Assembly: GCA_963989245.1 (NCBI GenBank)
Contig: OZ022340.1
Span: 40,270,982 to 40,334,981 of the forward strand
Direction: 5' to 3'
DNA from: Nansenia antarctica
Taxonomy: Eukaryota > Chordata > Actinopteri > Argentiniformes > Microstomatidae
DNA length: 64,000 bases
Positions 9,329 through 20,280 of the stretch are shown piece after piece; the stretch's first letter is position 1, and every line of letters begins with the position of its first letter. The notes beneath the pieces were generated by a model. That model saw only the letters and a program-made list of their open reading frames with translations, did not search any database and was not told the origin of the DNA. The translations under genes were made by a program, and so were the position numbers.

Positions 9329-9775
9329 GTGGTGGTAGCGATGGTTGATAATGACTCTTTTACGGGCGACTATGGCAAGAACCCATTCAATTTTAAGAAT
9401 TATAATCTAGAATATCTGGCAATATATGTTGACGGTGTCCAGTTCCCCACCGAACCATTACAACCGGACTTCCCTAATGGTTGCGTAACTCGTGAATTCT
9501 ATCAACTGGTGTTATCAACAGGGAGACATTTAAAGAACAGTGCTATGGCCATTGATCGAAACGATTTCCTGAGAGGGTACACTCATTATGCATTTAATCT
9601 GACACCTGACGAGGATAATAGTCAGCATCTATCATTGATCAAGAGTGGTAACATACGCCTGGAGACACGTTTCAGGAACCCGCTGCCTAATACCATCAAT
9701 CTAATAATTTATGCGGTATATGATAGTATGATTGAAGTGTCCCATCGCAGACAGGTTTTAGTTGATTACTATTAA
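9329..9775 (+). CDS. Capsid-type fragment, U9
   Basis: Type B (Glu42) with private L86H in the otherwise conserved RGYTLYAF segment. Confidence 0.6.
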   Translation: MVVAMVDNDSFTGDYGKNPFNFKNYNLEYLAIYVDGVQFPTEPLQPDFPNGCVTREFYQLVLSTGRHLKNSAMAIDRNDFLRGYTHYAFNLTPDEDNSQHLSLIKSGNIRLETRFRNPLPNTINLIIYAVYDSMIEVSHRRQVLVDYY

Positions 9776-9811
9776 GCATCATGAATACTGTGGAACTGAC
9801 AGCCAGGTGTT

Positions 9812-10297
9812 TTGGCTTGTGATAAACTGCCCCAGCAACCTCTACAAATAAGACCTAGTGCTATGATAATTAACACACACCCCTCTGACCAGCCTGGAGA
9901 GCATTGGCTGGCAGTTTATATATTGGAGAGAGTTGGGTGTTTTTTTGACAGTTTTGGAAATGCTCCAAATCATTCAATATTTCCTAAATCGATTTATGAC
10001 TTTTTAAACATGTCATGTGATGAGATACATTTATCAGACAAACAAGTTCAGGATGTCACATCGGTCACATGTGGTGAACACTGTATCTACTTCTTAAATC
10101 ACATGTGTAGAGGCATCACCTATGATATGTTGATATCTAAATATTCTTCTAATCTGTTTAAAAATGACACAATGGTAACACGTTTTGTGAAAAAGTTGCA
10201 ACCGTGTGTGTGTGTGTTCATAATGTGTTTAGTTGTGTTCAACATGTTCAGACAATTGTGTAAGATTGTGCAAGTCAATAAAATGTTGGTCAAATAA
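9812..10297 (+). CDS. Adenain-like protease frame, U9
   Basis: (GT)7, intact. Confidence 0.65.
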   Translation: MACDKLPQQPLQIRPSAMIINTHPSDQPGEHWLAVYILERVGCFFDSFGNAPNHSIFPKSIYDFLNMSCDEIHLSDKQVQDVTSVTCGEHCIYFLNHMCRGITYDMLISKYSSNLFKNDTMVTRFVKKLQPCVCVFIMCLVVFNMFRQLCKIVQVNKMLVK

Positions 10298-10375
10298 ATT
10301 ATCAGAGTTCATGTATCATTACAATCATTTTTATTTAGTCAAGCAAGGGGTTTTAGTCAAACAATAACATAGTCT

Positions 10376-10822
10376 GTGGTGGTAGCGATGGTTGATAATG
10401 ACTCTTTTACGGGCGACTATGGCAAGAACCCATTCAATTTTAAGAATTATAATCTAGAATATCTGGCAATATATGTTGACGGTGTCCAGTTCCCCACCGA
10501 ACCATTACAACCGGACTTCCCTAATGGTTGCGTAACTCGTGAATTCTATCAACTGGTGTTATCAACAGGGAGACATTTAAAGAACAGTGCTATGGCCATT
10601 GATCGAAACGATTTCCTGAGAGGGTACACTCTTTATGCATTTAATCTGACACCTGACGAGGATAATAGTCAGCATCTATCATTGATCAAGAGTGGTAACA
10701 TACGCCTGGAGACACGTTTCAGGAACCCGCTGCCTAATACCATCAATCTAATAATTTATGCGGTATATGATAGTATGATTGAAGTGTCCCATCGCAGACA
10801 GGTTTTAGTTGATTACTATTAA
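10376..10822 (+). CDS. Capsid-type fragment, U10
   Basis: Type B (Glu42), intact. Confidence 0.6.
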   Translation: MVVAMVDNDSFTGDYGKNPFNFKNYNLEYLAIYVDGVQFPTEPLQPDFPNGCVTREFYQLVLSTGRHLKNSAMAIDRNDFLRGYTLYAFNLTPDEDNSQHLSLIKSGNIRLETRFRNPLPNTINLIIYAVYDSMIEVSHRRQVLVDYY

Positions 10823-10858
10823 GCATCATGAATACTGTGGAACTGACAGCCAGGTGTT

Positions 10859-11344
10859 TTGGCTTGTGATAAACTGCCCCAGCAACCTCTACAAATAAGA
10901 CCTAGTGCTATGATAATTAACACACACCCCTCTGACCAGCCTGGAGAGCATTGGCTGGCAGTTTATATATTGGAGAGAGTTGGGTGTTTTTTTGACAGTT
11001 TTGGAAATGCTCCAAATCATTCAATATTTCCTAAATCGATTTATGACTTTTTAAACATGTCATGTGATGAGATACATTTATCAGACAAACAAGTTCAGGA
11101 TGTCACATCGGTCACATGTGGTGAACACTGTATCTACTTCTTAAATCACATGTGTAGAGGCATCACCTATGATATGTTGATATCTAAATATTCTTCTAAT
11201 CTGTTTAAAAATGACACAATGGTAACACGTTTTGTGAAAAAGTTGCAACCGTGTGTGTGTGTGTTCATAATGTGTTTAGTTGTGTTCAACATGTTCAGAC
11301 AATTGTGTAAGATTGTGCAAGTCAATAAAATGTTGGTCAAATAA
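10859..11344 (+). CDS. Adenain-like protease frame, U10
   Basis: (GT)7, intact. Confidence 0.65.
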   Translation: MACDKLPQQPLQIRPSAMIINTHPSDQPGEHWLAVYILERVGCFFDSFGNAPNHSIFPKSIYDFLNMSCDEIHLSDKQVQDVTSVTCGEHCIYFLNHMCRGITYDMLISKYSSNLFKNDTMVTRFVKKLQPCVCVFIMCLVVFNMFRQLCKIVQVNKMLVK

Positions 11345-11422
11345 ATTATCAGAGTTCATGTATCATTACAATCATTTTTATTTAGTCAAGCAAGGGGTTT
11401 TAGTCAAACAATAACATAGTCT

Positions 11423-11869
11423 GTGGTGGTAGCGATGGTTGATAATGACTCTTTTACGGGCGACTATGGCAAGAACCCATTCAATTTTAAGAATTATAAT
11501 CTAGAATATCTGGCAATATATGTTGACGGTGTCCAGTTCCCCACCGAACCATTACAACCGGACTTCCCTAATGGTTGCGTAACTCGTGAATTCTATCAAC
11601 TGGTGTTATCAACAGGGAGACATTTAAAGAACAGTGCTATGGCCATTGATCGAAACGATTTCCTGAGAGGGTACACTCTTTATGCATTTAATCTGACACC
11701 TGACGAGGATAATAGTCAGCATCTATCATTGATCAAGAGTGGTAACATACGCCTGGAGACACGTTTCAGGAACCCGCTGCCTAATACCATCAATCTAATA
11801 ATTTATGCGGTATATGATAGTATGATTGAAGTGTCCCATCGCAGACAGGTTTTAGTTGATTACTATTAA
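11423..11869 (+). CDS. Capsid-type fragment, U11
   Basis: Type B (Glu42), intact. Confidence 0.6.
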   Translation: MVVAMVDNDSFTGDYGKNPFNFKNYNLEYLAIYVDGVQFPTEPLQPDFPNGCVTREFYQLVLSTGRHLKNSAMAIDRNDFLRGYTLYAFNLTPDEDNSQHLSLIKSGNIRLETRFRNPLPNTINLIIYAVYDSMIEVSHRRQVLVDYY

Positions 11870-11905
11870 GCATCATGAATACTGTGGAACTGACAGCCAG
11901 GTGTT

Positions 11906-12392
11906 TTGGCTTGTGATAAACTGCCCCAGCAACCTCTACAAATAAGACCTAGTGCTATGATAATTAACACACACCCCTCTGACCAGCCTGGAGAGCATTG
12001 GCTGGCAGTTTATATATTGGAGAGAGTTGGGAGTTTTTTTTGACAGTTTTGGAAATGCTCCAAATCATTCAATATTTCCTAAATCGATTTATGACTTTTT
12101 AAACATGTCATGTGATGAGATACATTTATCAGACAAACAAGTTCAGGATGTCACATCGGTCACATGTGGTGAACACTGTATCTACTTCTTAAATCACATG
12201 TGTAGAGGCATCACCTATGATATGTTGATATCTAAATATTCTTCTAATCTGTTTAAAAATGACACAATGGTAACACGTTTTGTGAAAAAGTTGCAACCGT
12301 GTGTGTGTGTGTTCATAATGTGTTTAGTTGTGTTCAACATGTTCAGACAATTGTGTAAGATTGTGCAAGTCAATAAAATGTTGGTCAAATAA
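11906..12392 (+). pseudogene. Broken adenain-like protease, U11
   Basis: Third copy of the AGT plus T8 change; TGA at 12041-12043. Confidence 0.85.
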
Positions 12393-12470
12393 ATTATCAG
12401 AGTTCATGTATCATTACAATCATTTTTATTTAGTCAAGCAAGGGGTTTTAGTCAAACAATAACATAGTCT

Positions 12471-12917
12471 GTGGTGGTAGCGATGGTTGATAATGACTCT
12501 TTTACGGGCGACTATGGCAAGAACCCATTCAATTTTAAGAATTATAATCTAGAATATCTGGCAATATATGTTGACGGTGTCCAGTTCCCCACCGAACCAT
12601 TACAACCGGACTTCCCTAATGGTTGCGTAACTCGTGAATTCTATCAACTGGTGTTATCAACAGGGAGACATTTAAAGAACAGTGCTATGGCCATTGATCG
12701 AAACGATTTCCTGAGAGGGTACACTCTTTATGCATTTAATCTGACACCTGACGAGGATAATAGTCAGCATCTATCATTGATCAAGAGTGGTAACATACGC
12801 CTGGAGACACGTTTCAGGAACCCGCTGCCTAATACCATCAATCTAATAATTTATGCGGTATATGATAGTATGATTGAAGTGTCCCATCGCAGACAGGTTT
12901 TAGTTGATTACTATTAA
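12471..12917 (+). CDS. Capsid-type fragment, U12
   Basis: Type B (Glu42), intact. Confidence 0.6.
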   Translation: MVVAMVDNDSFTGDYGKNPFNFKNYNLEYLAIYVDGVQFPTEPLQPDFPNGCVTREFYQLVLSTGRHLKNSAMAIDRNDFLRGYTLYAFNLTPDEDNSQHLSLIKSGNIRLETRFRNPLPNTINLIIYAVYDSMIEVSHRRQVLVDYY

Positions 12918-12953
12918 GCATCATGAATACTGTGGAACTGACAGCCAGGTGTT

Positions 12954-13439
12954 TTGGCTTGTGATAAACTGCCCCAGCAACCTCTACAAATAAGACCTAG
13001 TGCTATGATAATTAACACACACCCCTCTGACCAGCCTGGAGAGCATTGGCTGGCAGTTTATATATTGGAGAGAGTTGGGTGTTTTTTTGACAGTTTTGGA
13101 AATGCTCCAAATCATTCAATATTTCCTAAATCGATTTATGACTTTTTAAACATGTCATGTGATGAGATACATTTATCAGACAAACAAGTTCAGGATGTCA
13201 CATCGGTCACATGTGGTGAACACTGTATCTACTTCTTAAATCACATGTGTAGAGGCATCACCTATGATATGTTGATATCTAAATATTCTTCTAATCTGTT
13301 TAAAAATGACACAATGGTAACACGTTTTGTGAAAAAGTTGCAACCGTGTGTGTGTGTGTTCATAATGTGTTTAGTTGTGTTCAACATGTTCAGACAATTG
13401 TGTAAGATTGTGCAAGTCAATAAAATGTTGGTCAAATAA
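12954..13439 (+). CDS. Adenain-like protease frame, U12
   Basis: (GT)7, intact. Confidence 0.65.
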   Translation: MACDKLPQQPLQIRPSAMIINTHPSDQPGEHWLAVYILERVGCFFDSFGNAPNHSIFPKSIYDFLNMSCDEIHLSDKQVQDVTSVTCGEHCIYFLNHMCRGITYDMLISKYSSNLFKNDTMVTRFVKKLQPCVCVFIMCLVVFNMFRQLCKIVQVNKMLVK

Positions 13440-13517
13440 ATTATCAGAGTTCATGTATCATTACAATCATTTTTATTTAGTCAAGCAAGGGGTTTTAGTC
13501 AAACAATAACATAGTCT

Positions 13518-13964
13518 GTGGTGGTAGCGATGGTTGATAATGACTCTTTTACGGGCGACTATGGCAAGAACCCATTCAATTTTAAGAATTATAATCTAGA
13601 ATATCTGGCAATATATGTTGACGGTGTCCAGTTCCCCACCGAACCATTACAACCGGACTTCCCTAATGGTTGCGTAACTCGTGAATTCTATCAACTGGTG
13701 TTATCAACAGGGAGACATTTAAAGAACAGTGCTATGGCCATTGATCGAAACGATTTCCTGAGAGGGTACACTCTTTATGCATTTAATCTGACACCTGACG
13801 AGGATAATAGTCAGCATCTATCATTGATCAAGAGTGGTAACATACGCCTGGAGACACGTTTCAGGAACCCGCTGCCTAATACCATCAATCTAATAATTTA
13901 TGCGGTATATGATAGTATGATTGAAGTGTCCCATCGCAGACAGGTTTTAGTTGATTACTATTAA
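13518..13964 (+). CDS. Capsid-type fragment, U13
   Basis: Type B (Glu42), intact. Confidence 0.6.
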   Translation: MVVAMVDNDSFTGDYGKNPFNFKNYNLEYLAIYVDGVQFPTEPLQPDFPNGCVTREFYQLVLSTGRHLKNSAMAIDRNDFLRGYTLYAFNLTPDEDNSQHLSLIKSGNIRLETRFRNPLPNTINLIIYAVYDSMIEVSHRRQVLVDYY

Positions 13965-14000
13965 GCATCATGAATACTGTGGAACTGACAGCCAGGTGTT

Positions 14001-14486
14001 TTGGCTTGTGATAAACTGCCCCAGCAACCTCTACAAATAAGACCTAGTGCTATGATAATTAACACACACCCCTCTGACCAGCCTGGAGAGCATTGGCTGG
14101 CAGTTTATATATTGGAGAGAGTTGGGTGTTTTTTTGACAGTTTTGGAAATGCTCCAAATCATTCAATATTTCCTAAATCGATTTATGACTTTTTAAACAT
14201 GTCATGTGATGAGATACATTTATCAGACAAACAAGTTCAGGATGTCACATCGGTCACATGTGGTGAACACTGTATCTACTTCTTAAATCACATGTGTAGA
14301 GGCATCACCTATGATATGTTGATATCTAAATATTCTTCTAATCTGTTTAAAAATGACACAATGGTAACACGTTTTGTGAAAAAGTTGCAACCGTGTGTGT
14401 GTGTGTTCATAATGTGTTTAGTTGTGTTCAACATGTTCAGACAATTGTGTAAGATTGTGCAAGTCAATAAAATGTTGGTCAAATAA
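14001..14486 (+). CDS. Adenain-like protease frame, U13
   Basis: (GT)7, intact. Confidence 0.65.
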   Translation: MACDKLPQQPLQIRPSAMIINTHPSDQPGEHWLAVYILERVGCFFDSFGNAPNHSIFPKSIYDFLNMSCDEIHLSDKQVQDVTSVTCGEHCIYFLNHMCRGITYDMLISKYSSNLFKNDTMVTRFVKKLQPCVCVFIMCLVVFNMFRQLCKIVQVNKMLVK

Positions 14487-14564
14487 ATTATCAGAGTTCA
14501 TGTATCATTACAATCATTTTTATTTAGTCAAGCAAGGGGTTTTAGTCAAACAATAACATAGTCT

Positions 14565-15011
14565 GTGGTGGTAGCGATGGTTGATAATGACTCTTTTACG
14601 GGCGACTATGGCAAGAACCCATTCAATTTTAAGAATTATAATCTAGAATATCTGGCAATATATGTTGACGGTGTCCAGTTCCCCACCGAACCATTACAAC
14701 CGGACTTCCCTAATGGTTGCGTAACTCGTGAATTCTATCAACTGGTGTTATCAACAGGGAGACATTTAAAGAACAGTGCTATGGCCATTGATCGAAACGA
14801 TTTCCTGAGAGGGTACACTCTTTATGCATTTAATCTGACACCTGACGAGGATAATAGTCAGCATCTATCATTGATCAAGAGTGGTAACATACGCCTGGAG
14901 ACACGTTTCAGGAACCCGCTGCCTAATACCATCAATCTAATAATTTATGCGGTATATGATAGTATGATTGAAGTGTCCCATCGCAGACAGGTTTTAGTTG
15001 ATTACTATTAA
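14565..15011 (+). CDS. Capsid-type fragment, U14
   Basis: Glu42, end of the type B run. Confidence 0.6.
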   Translation: MVVAMVDNDSFTGDYGKNPFNFKNYNLEYLAIYVDGVQFPTEPLQPDFPNGCVTREFYQLVLSTGRHLKNSAMAIDRNDFLRGYTLYAFNLTPDEDNSQHLSLIKSGNIRLETRFRNPLPNTINLIIYAVYDSMIEVSHRRQVLVDYY

Positions 15012-15047
15012 GCATCATGAATACTGTGGAACTGACAGCCAGGTGTT

Positions 15048-15497
15048 TTGGCTTGTGATAAACTGCCCCAGCAACCTCTACAAATAAGACCTAGTGCTAT
15101 GATAATTAACACACACCCCTCTGACCAGCCTGGAGAGCACTGGCTGGCAGTTTATATATTGGAGAGAGTTGGGTGTTTTTTTGACAGTTTTGGAAATGCT
15201 CCAAATCATTCAATATTTCCTAAATCGATTTATGACTTTTTAAACATGTCATGTGATGAGATACATTTATCAGACAAACAAGTTCAGGATGTCACATCGG
15301 TCACATGTGGTGAACACTGTATCTACTTCTTAAATCACATGTGTAGAGGCATCACCTATGATATGTTGATATCTAAATATTCTTCTAATCTGTTTAAAAA
15401 TGACACAATGGTAACACGTTTTGTGAAAAAGTTGCAACCGTGTGTGTGTGTTCATAATGTGTTTAGTTGTGTTCAACATGTTCAGACAATTGTGTAA
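15048..15497 (+). CDS. Adenain-like protease frame, U14
   Basis: CAC and (GT)6 as in type C, behind a type B capsid part: a B/C recombinant unit. Confidence 0.65.
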   Translation: MACDKLPQQPLQIRPSAMIINTHPSDQPGEHWLAVYILERVGCFFDSFGNAPNHSIFPKSIYDFLNMSCDEIHLSDKQVQDVTSVTCGEHCIYFLNHMCRGITYDMLISKYSSNLFKNDTMVTRFVKKLQPCVCVHNVFSCVQHVQTIV

Positions 15498-15609
15498 GAT
15501 TGTGCAAGTCAATAAAATGTTGGTCAAATAAATTATCAGAGTTCATGTATCATTACAATCATTTTTATTTAGTCAAGCAAGGGGTTTTAGTCAAACAATA
15601 ACATAGTCT

Positions 15610-16056
15610 GTGGTGGTAGCGATGGTTGATAATGACTCTTTTACGGGCGACTATGGCAAGAACCCATTCAATTTTAAGAATTATAATCTAGAATATCTGG
15701 CAATATATGTTGACGGTGTCCAGTTCCCCACCAAACCATTACAACCGGACTTCCCTAATGGTTGCGTAACTCGTGAATTCTATCAACTGGTGTTATCAAC
15801 AGGGAGACATTTAAAGAACAGTGCTATGGCCATTGATCGAAACGATTTCCTGAGAGGGTACACTCTTTATGCATTTAATCTGACACCTGACGAGGATAAT
15901 AGTCAGCATCTATCATTGATCAAGAGTGGTAACATACGCCTGGAGACACGTTTCAGGAATCCGCTGCCTAATACCATCAATCTAATAATTTATGCGGTAT
16001 ATGATAGTATGATTGAAGTGTCCCATCGCAGACAGGTTTTAGTTGATTACTATTAA
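15610..16056 (+). CDS. Capsid-type fragment, U15
   Basis: Type H: Lys42, AAT117. Confidence 0.6.
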   Translation: MVVAMVDNDSFTGDYGKNPFNFKNYNLEYLAIYVDGVQFPTKPLQPDFPNGCVTREFYQLVLSTGRHLKNSAMAIDRNDFLRGYTLYAFNLTPDEDNSQHLSLIKSGNIRLETRFRNPLPNTINLIIYAVYDSMIEVSHRRQVLVDYY

Positions 16057-16092
16057 GCATCATGAATACTGTGGAACTGACAGCCAGGTGTT

Positions 16093-16542
16093 TTGGCTTG
16101 TGATAAACTGCCCCAGCAACCTCTACAAATAAGACCTAGTGCTATGATAATTAACACACACCCCTCTGACCAGCCTGGAGAGCACTGGCTGGCAGTTTAT
16201 ATATTGGAGAGAGTTGGGTGTTTTTTTGACAGTTTTGGAAATGCTCCAAATCATTCAATATTTCCTAAATCGATTTATGACTTTTTAAACATGTCATGTG
16301 ATGAGATACATTTATCAGACAAACAAGTTCAGGATGTCACATCGGTCACATGTGGTGAACACTGTATCTACTTCTTAAATCACATGTGTAGAGGCATCAC
16401 CTATGATATGTTGATATCTAAATATTCTTCTAATCTGTTTAAAAATGACACAATGGTAACACGTTTTGTGAAAAAGTTGCAACCGTGTGTGTGTGTTCAT
16501 AATGTGTTTAGTTGTGTTCAACATGTTCAGACAATTGTGTAA
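16093..16542 (+). CDS. Adenain-like protease frame, U15
   Basis: CAC, (GT)6, then the TTTTTAGTTAG spacer variant; same state as U37. Confidence 0.65.
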   Translation: MACDKLPQQPLQIRPSAMIINTHPSDQPGEHWLAVYILERVGCFFDSFGNAPNHSIFPKSIYDFLNMSCDEIHLSDKQVQDVTSVTCGEHCIYFLNHMCRGITYDMLISKYSSNLFKNDTMVTRFVKKLQPCVCVHNVFSCVQHVQTIV

Positions 16543-16654
16543 GATTGTGCAAGTCAATAAAATGTTGGTCAAATAAATTATCAGAGTTCATGTATCATTA
16601 CAATCATTTTTAGTTAGTCAAGCAAGGGGTTTTAGTCAAACAATAACATAGTCT

Positions 16655-17101
16655 GTGGTGGTAGCGATGGTTGATAATGACTCTTTTACGGGCGACTATG
16701 GCAAGAACCCATTCAATTTTAAGAATTATAATCTAGAATATCTGGCAATATATGTTGACGGTGTCCAGTTCCCCACCAAACCATTACAACCGGACTTCCC
16801 TAATGGTTGCGTAACTCGTGAATTCTATCAACTGGTGTTATCAACAGGGAGACATTTAAAGAACAGTGCTATGGCCATTGATCGAAACGAATTCCTGAGA
16901 GGGTACACTCTTTATGCATTTAATCTGACACCTGACGAGGATAATAGTCAGCATCTATCATTGATCAAGAGTGGTAACATACGCCTGGAGACACGTTTCA
17001 GGAACCCGCTGCCTAATACCATCAATCTAATAATTTATGCGGTATATGATAGTATGATTGAAGTGTCCCATCGCAGACAGGTTTTAGTTGATTACTATTA
17101 A
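16655..17101 (+). CDS. Capsid-type fragment, U16
   Basis: Type X with private D79E (GAATTC created). Confidence 0.6.
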   Translation: MVVAMVDNDSFTGDYGKNPFNFKNYNLEYLAIYVDGVQFPTKPLQPDFPNGCVTREFYQLVLSTGRHLKNSAMAIDRNEFLRGYTLYAFNLTPDEDNSQHLSLIKSGNIRLETRFRNPLPNTINLIIYAVYDSMIEVSHRRQVLVDYY

Positions 17102-17137
17102 GCATCATGAATACTGTGGAACTGACAGCCAGGTGTT

Positions 17138-17623
17138 TTGGCTTGTGATAAACTGCCCCAGCAACCTCTACAAATAAGACCTAGTGCTATGATAATTAAC
17201 ACACACCCCTCTGACCAGCCTGGAGAGCATTGGCTGGCAGTTTATATATTGGAGAGAGTTGGGTGTTTTTTTGACAGTTTTGGAAATGCTCCAAATCATT
17301 CAATATTTCCTAAATCGATTTATGACTTTTTAAACATGTAATGTGATGAGATACATTTATCAGACAAACAAGTTCAGGATGTCACATCGGTCACATGTGG
17401 TGAACACTGTATCTACTTCTTAAATCACATGTGTAGAGGCATCACCTATGATATGTTGATATCTAAATATTCTTCTAATCTGTTTAAAAATGACACAATG
17501 GTAACACGTTTTGTGAAAAAGTTGCAACCGTGTGTGTGTGTGTTCATAATGTGTTTAGTTGTGTTCAACATGTTCAGACAATTGTGTAAGATTGTGCAAG
17601 TCAATAAAATGTTGGTCAAATAA
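17138..17623 (+). pseudogene. Broken adenain-like protease, U16 (nonsense)
   Basis: TCA to TAA at 17339-17341 ends the frame after residue 67, leaving His31 and Asp46 but removing Gln80 and Cys87. Downstream the frame is open to (GT)7. Private to this unit. Confidence 0.9.
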
Positions 17624-17701
17624 ATTATCAGAGTTCATGTATCATTACAATCATTTTTATTTAGTCAAGCAAGGGGTTTTAGTCAAACAATAACATAGTC
17701 T

Positions 17702-18148
17702 GTGGTGGTAGCGATGGTTGATAATGACTCTTTTACGGGCGACTATGGCAAGAACCCATTCAATTTTAAGAATTATAATCTAGAATATCTGGCAATATAT
17801 GTTGACGGTGTCCAGTTCCCCACCAAACCATTACAACCGGACTTCCCTAATGGTTGCGTAACTCGTGAATTCTATCAACTGGTGTTATCAACAGGGAGAC
17901 ATTTAAAGAACAGTGCTATGGCCATTGATCGAAACGATTTCCTGAGAGGGTACACTCTTTATGCATTTAATCTGACACCTGACGAGGATAATAGTCAGCA
18001 TCTATCATTGATCAAGAGTGGTAACATACGCCTGGAGACACGTTTCAGGAACCCGCTGCCTAATACCATCAATCTAATAATTTATGCGGTATATGATAGT
18101 ATGATTGAAGTGTCCCATCGCAGACAGGTTTTAGTTGATTACTATTAA
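17702..18148 (+). CDS. Capsid-type fragment, U17
   Basis: Occupies the type A slot before a B unit but lacks the GA insertion, so intact: an ancestral-looking A. Confidence 0.6.
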   Translation: MVVAMVDNDSFTGDYGKNPFNFKNYNLEYLAIYVDGVQFPTKPLQPDFPNGCVTREFYQLVLSTGRHLKNSAMAIDRNDFLRGYTLYAFNLTPDEDNSQHLSLIKSGNIRLETRFRNPLPNTINLIIYAVYDSMIEVSHRRQVLVDYY

Positions 18149-18184
18149 GCATCATGAATACTGTGGAACTGACAGCCAGGTGTT

Positions 18185-18598
18185 TTGGCTTGTGATAAAC
18201 TGCCCCAGCAACCTCTACAAATAAGACCTAGTGCTATGATAATTAACACACACCCCTCTGACCAGCCTGGAGAGCATTGGCTGGCAGTTTATATATTGGA
18301 GAGAGTTGGGTGTTTTTTTGACAGTTTTGGAAATGCTCCAAATCATTCAATATTTCCTAAATCGATTTATGACTTTTTAAACATGTCATGTGATGAGATA
18401 CATTTATCAGACAAACAAGTTCAGGATGTCACATCGGTCACATGTGGTGAACACTGTATCTACTTCTTAAATCACATGTGTAGAGGCATCACCTATGATA
18501 TGTTGATATCTAAATATTCTTCTAATCTGTTTAAAAATGACACAATGGTAACACGTTTTGTGAAAAAGTTGCAACCGTGTGTGTGTGTGTGTTCATAA
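18185..18598 (+). CDS. Adenain-like protease frame, U17
   Basis: (GT)8 gives the short tail CVCVCS, 137 codons. Confidence 0.65.
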   Translation: MACDKLPQQPLQIRPSAMIINTHPSDQPGEHWLAVYILERVGCFFDSFGNAPNHSIFPKSIYDFLNMSCDEIHLSDKQVQDVTSVTCGEHCIYFLNHMCRGITYDMLISKYSSNLFKNDTMVTRFVKKLQPCVCVCS

Positions 18599-18750
18599 TG
18601 TGTTTAGTTGTGTTCAACATGTTCAGACAATTGTGTAAGATTGTGCAAGTCAATAAAATGTTGGTCAAATAAATTATCAGAGTTCATGTATCATTACAAT
18701 CATTTTTATTTAGTCAAGCAAGGGGTTTTAGTCAAACAATAACATAGTCT

Positions 18751-19197
18751 GTGGTGGTAGCGATGGTTGATAATGACTCTTTTACGGGCGACTATGGCAA
18801 GAACCCATTCAATTTTAAGAATTATAATCTAGAATATCTGGCAATATATGTTGACGGTGTCCAGTTCCCCACCGAACCATTACAACCGGACTTCCCTAAT
18901 GGTTGCGTAACTCGTGAATTCTATCAACTGGTGTTATCAACAGGGAGACATTTAAAGAACAGTGCTATGGCCATTGATCGAAACGATTTCCTGAGAGGGT
19001 ACACTCTTTATGCATTTAATCTGACACCTGACGAGGATAATAGTCAGCATCTATCATTGATCAAGAGTGGTAACATACGCCTGGAGACACGTTTCAGGAA
19101 CCCGCTGCCTAATACCATCAATCTAATAATTTATGCGGTATATGATAGTATGATTGAAGTGTCCCATCGCAGACAGGTTTTAGTTGATTACTATTAA
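18751..19197 (+). CDS. Capsid-type fragment, U18
   Basis: Type B (Glu42). Confidence 0.6.
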   Translation: MVVAMVDNDSFTGDYGKNPFNFKNYNLEYLAIYVDGVQFPTEPLQPDFPNGCVTREFYQLVLSTGRHLKNSAMAIDRNDFLRGYTLYAFNLTPDEDNSQHLSLIKSGNIRLETRFRNPLPNTINLIIYAVYDSMIEVSHRRQVLVDYY

Positions 19198-19233
19198 GCA
19201 TCATGAATACTGTGGAACTGACAGCCAGGTGTT

Positions 19234-19719
19234 TTGGCTTGTGATAAACTGCCCCAGCAACCTCTACAAATAAGACCTAGTGCTATGATAATTAACACAC
19301 ACCCCTCTGACCAGCCTGGAGAGCATTGGCTGGCAGTTTATATATTGGAGAGAGTTGGGTGTTTTTTTGACAGTTTTGGAAATGCTCCAAATCATTCAAT
19401 ATTTCCTAAATCGATTTATGACTTTTTAAACATGTCATGTGATGAGATACATTTATCAGACAAACAAGTTCAGGATGTCACATCGGTCACATGTGGTGAA
19501 CACTGTATCTACTTCTTAAATCACATGTGTAGAGGCATCACCTATGATATGTTGATATCTAAATATTCTTCTAATCTGTTTAAAAATGACACAATGGTAA
19601 CACGTTTTGTGAAAAAGTTGCAACCGTGTGTGTGTGTGTTCATAATGTGTTTAGTTGTGTTCAACATGTTCAGACAATTGTGTAAGATTGTGCAAGTCAA
19701 TAAAATGTTGGTCAAATAA
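19234..19719 (+). CDS. Adenain-like protease frame, U18
   Basis: (GT)7, intact. Confidence 0.65.
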   Translation: MACDKLPQQPLQIRPSAMIINTHPSDQPGEHWLAVYILERVGCFFDSFGNAPNHSIFPKSIYDFLNMSCDEIHLSDKQVQDVTSVTCGEHCIYFLNHMCRGITYDMLISKYSSNLFKNDTMVTRFVKKLQPCVCVFIMCLVVFNMFRQLCKIVQVNKMLVK

Positions 19720-19797
19720 ATTATCAGAGTTCATGTATCATTACAATCATTTTTATTTAGTCAAGCAAGGGGTTTTAGTCAAACAATAACATAGTCT

Positions 19798-20244
19798 GTG
19801 GTGGTAGCGATGGTTGATAATGACTCTTTTACGGGCGACTATGGCAAGAACCCATTCAATTTTAAGAATTATAATCTAGAATATCTGGCAATATATGTTG
19901 ACGGTGTCCAGTTCCCCACCAAACCATTACAACCGGACTTCCCTAATGGTTGCGTAACTCGTGAATTCTATCAACTGGTGTTATCAACAGGGAGACATTT
20001 AAAGAACAGTGCTATGGCCATTGATCGAAACGATTTCCTGAGAGGGTACACTCTTTATGCATTTAATCTGACACCTGACGAGGATAATAGTCAGCATCTA
20101 TCATTGATCAAGAGTGGTAACATACGCCTGGAGACACGTTTCAGGAACCCGCTGCCTAATACCATCAATCTAATAATTTATGCGGTATATGATAGTATGA
20201 TTGAAGTGTCCCATCGCAGACAGGTTTTAGTTGATTACTATTAA
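19798..20244 (+). CDS. Capsid-type fragment, U19
   Basis: Type C: Lys42, AAC117. Confidence 0.6.
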   Translation: MVVAMVDNDSFTGDYGKNPFNFKNYNLEYLAIYVDGVQFPTKPLQPDFPNGCVTREFYQLVLSTGRHLKNSAMAIDRNDFLRGYTLYAFNLTPDEDNSQHLSLIKSGNIRLETRFRNPLPNTINLIIYAVYDSMIEVSHRRQVLVDYY

Positions 20245-20280
20245 GCATCATGAATACTGTGGAACTGACAGCCAGGTGTT

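Noticed and set aside
18535..18600. Bacterial-style phase variation through the GT tract
   Set aside because: Tract length follows the block duplications, and there is no evidence the frames are expressed; slippage plus duplication suffices.
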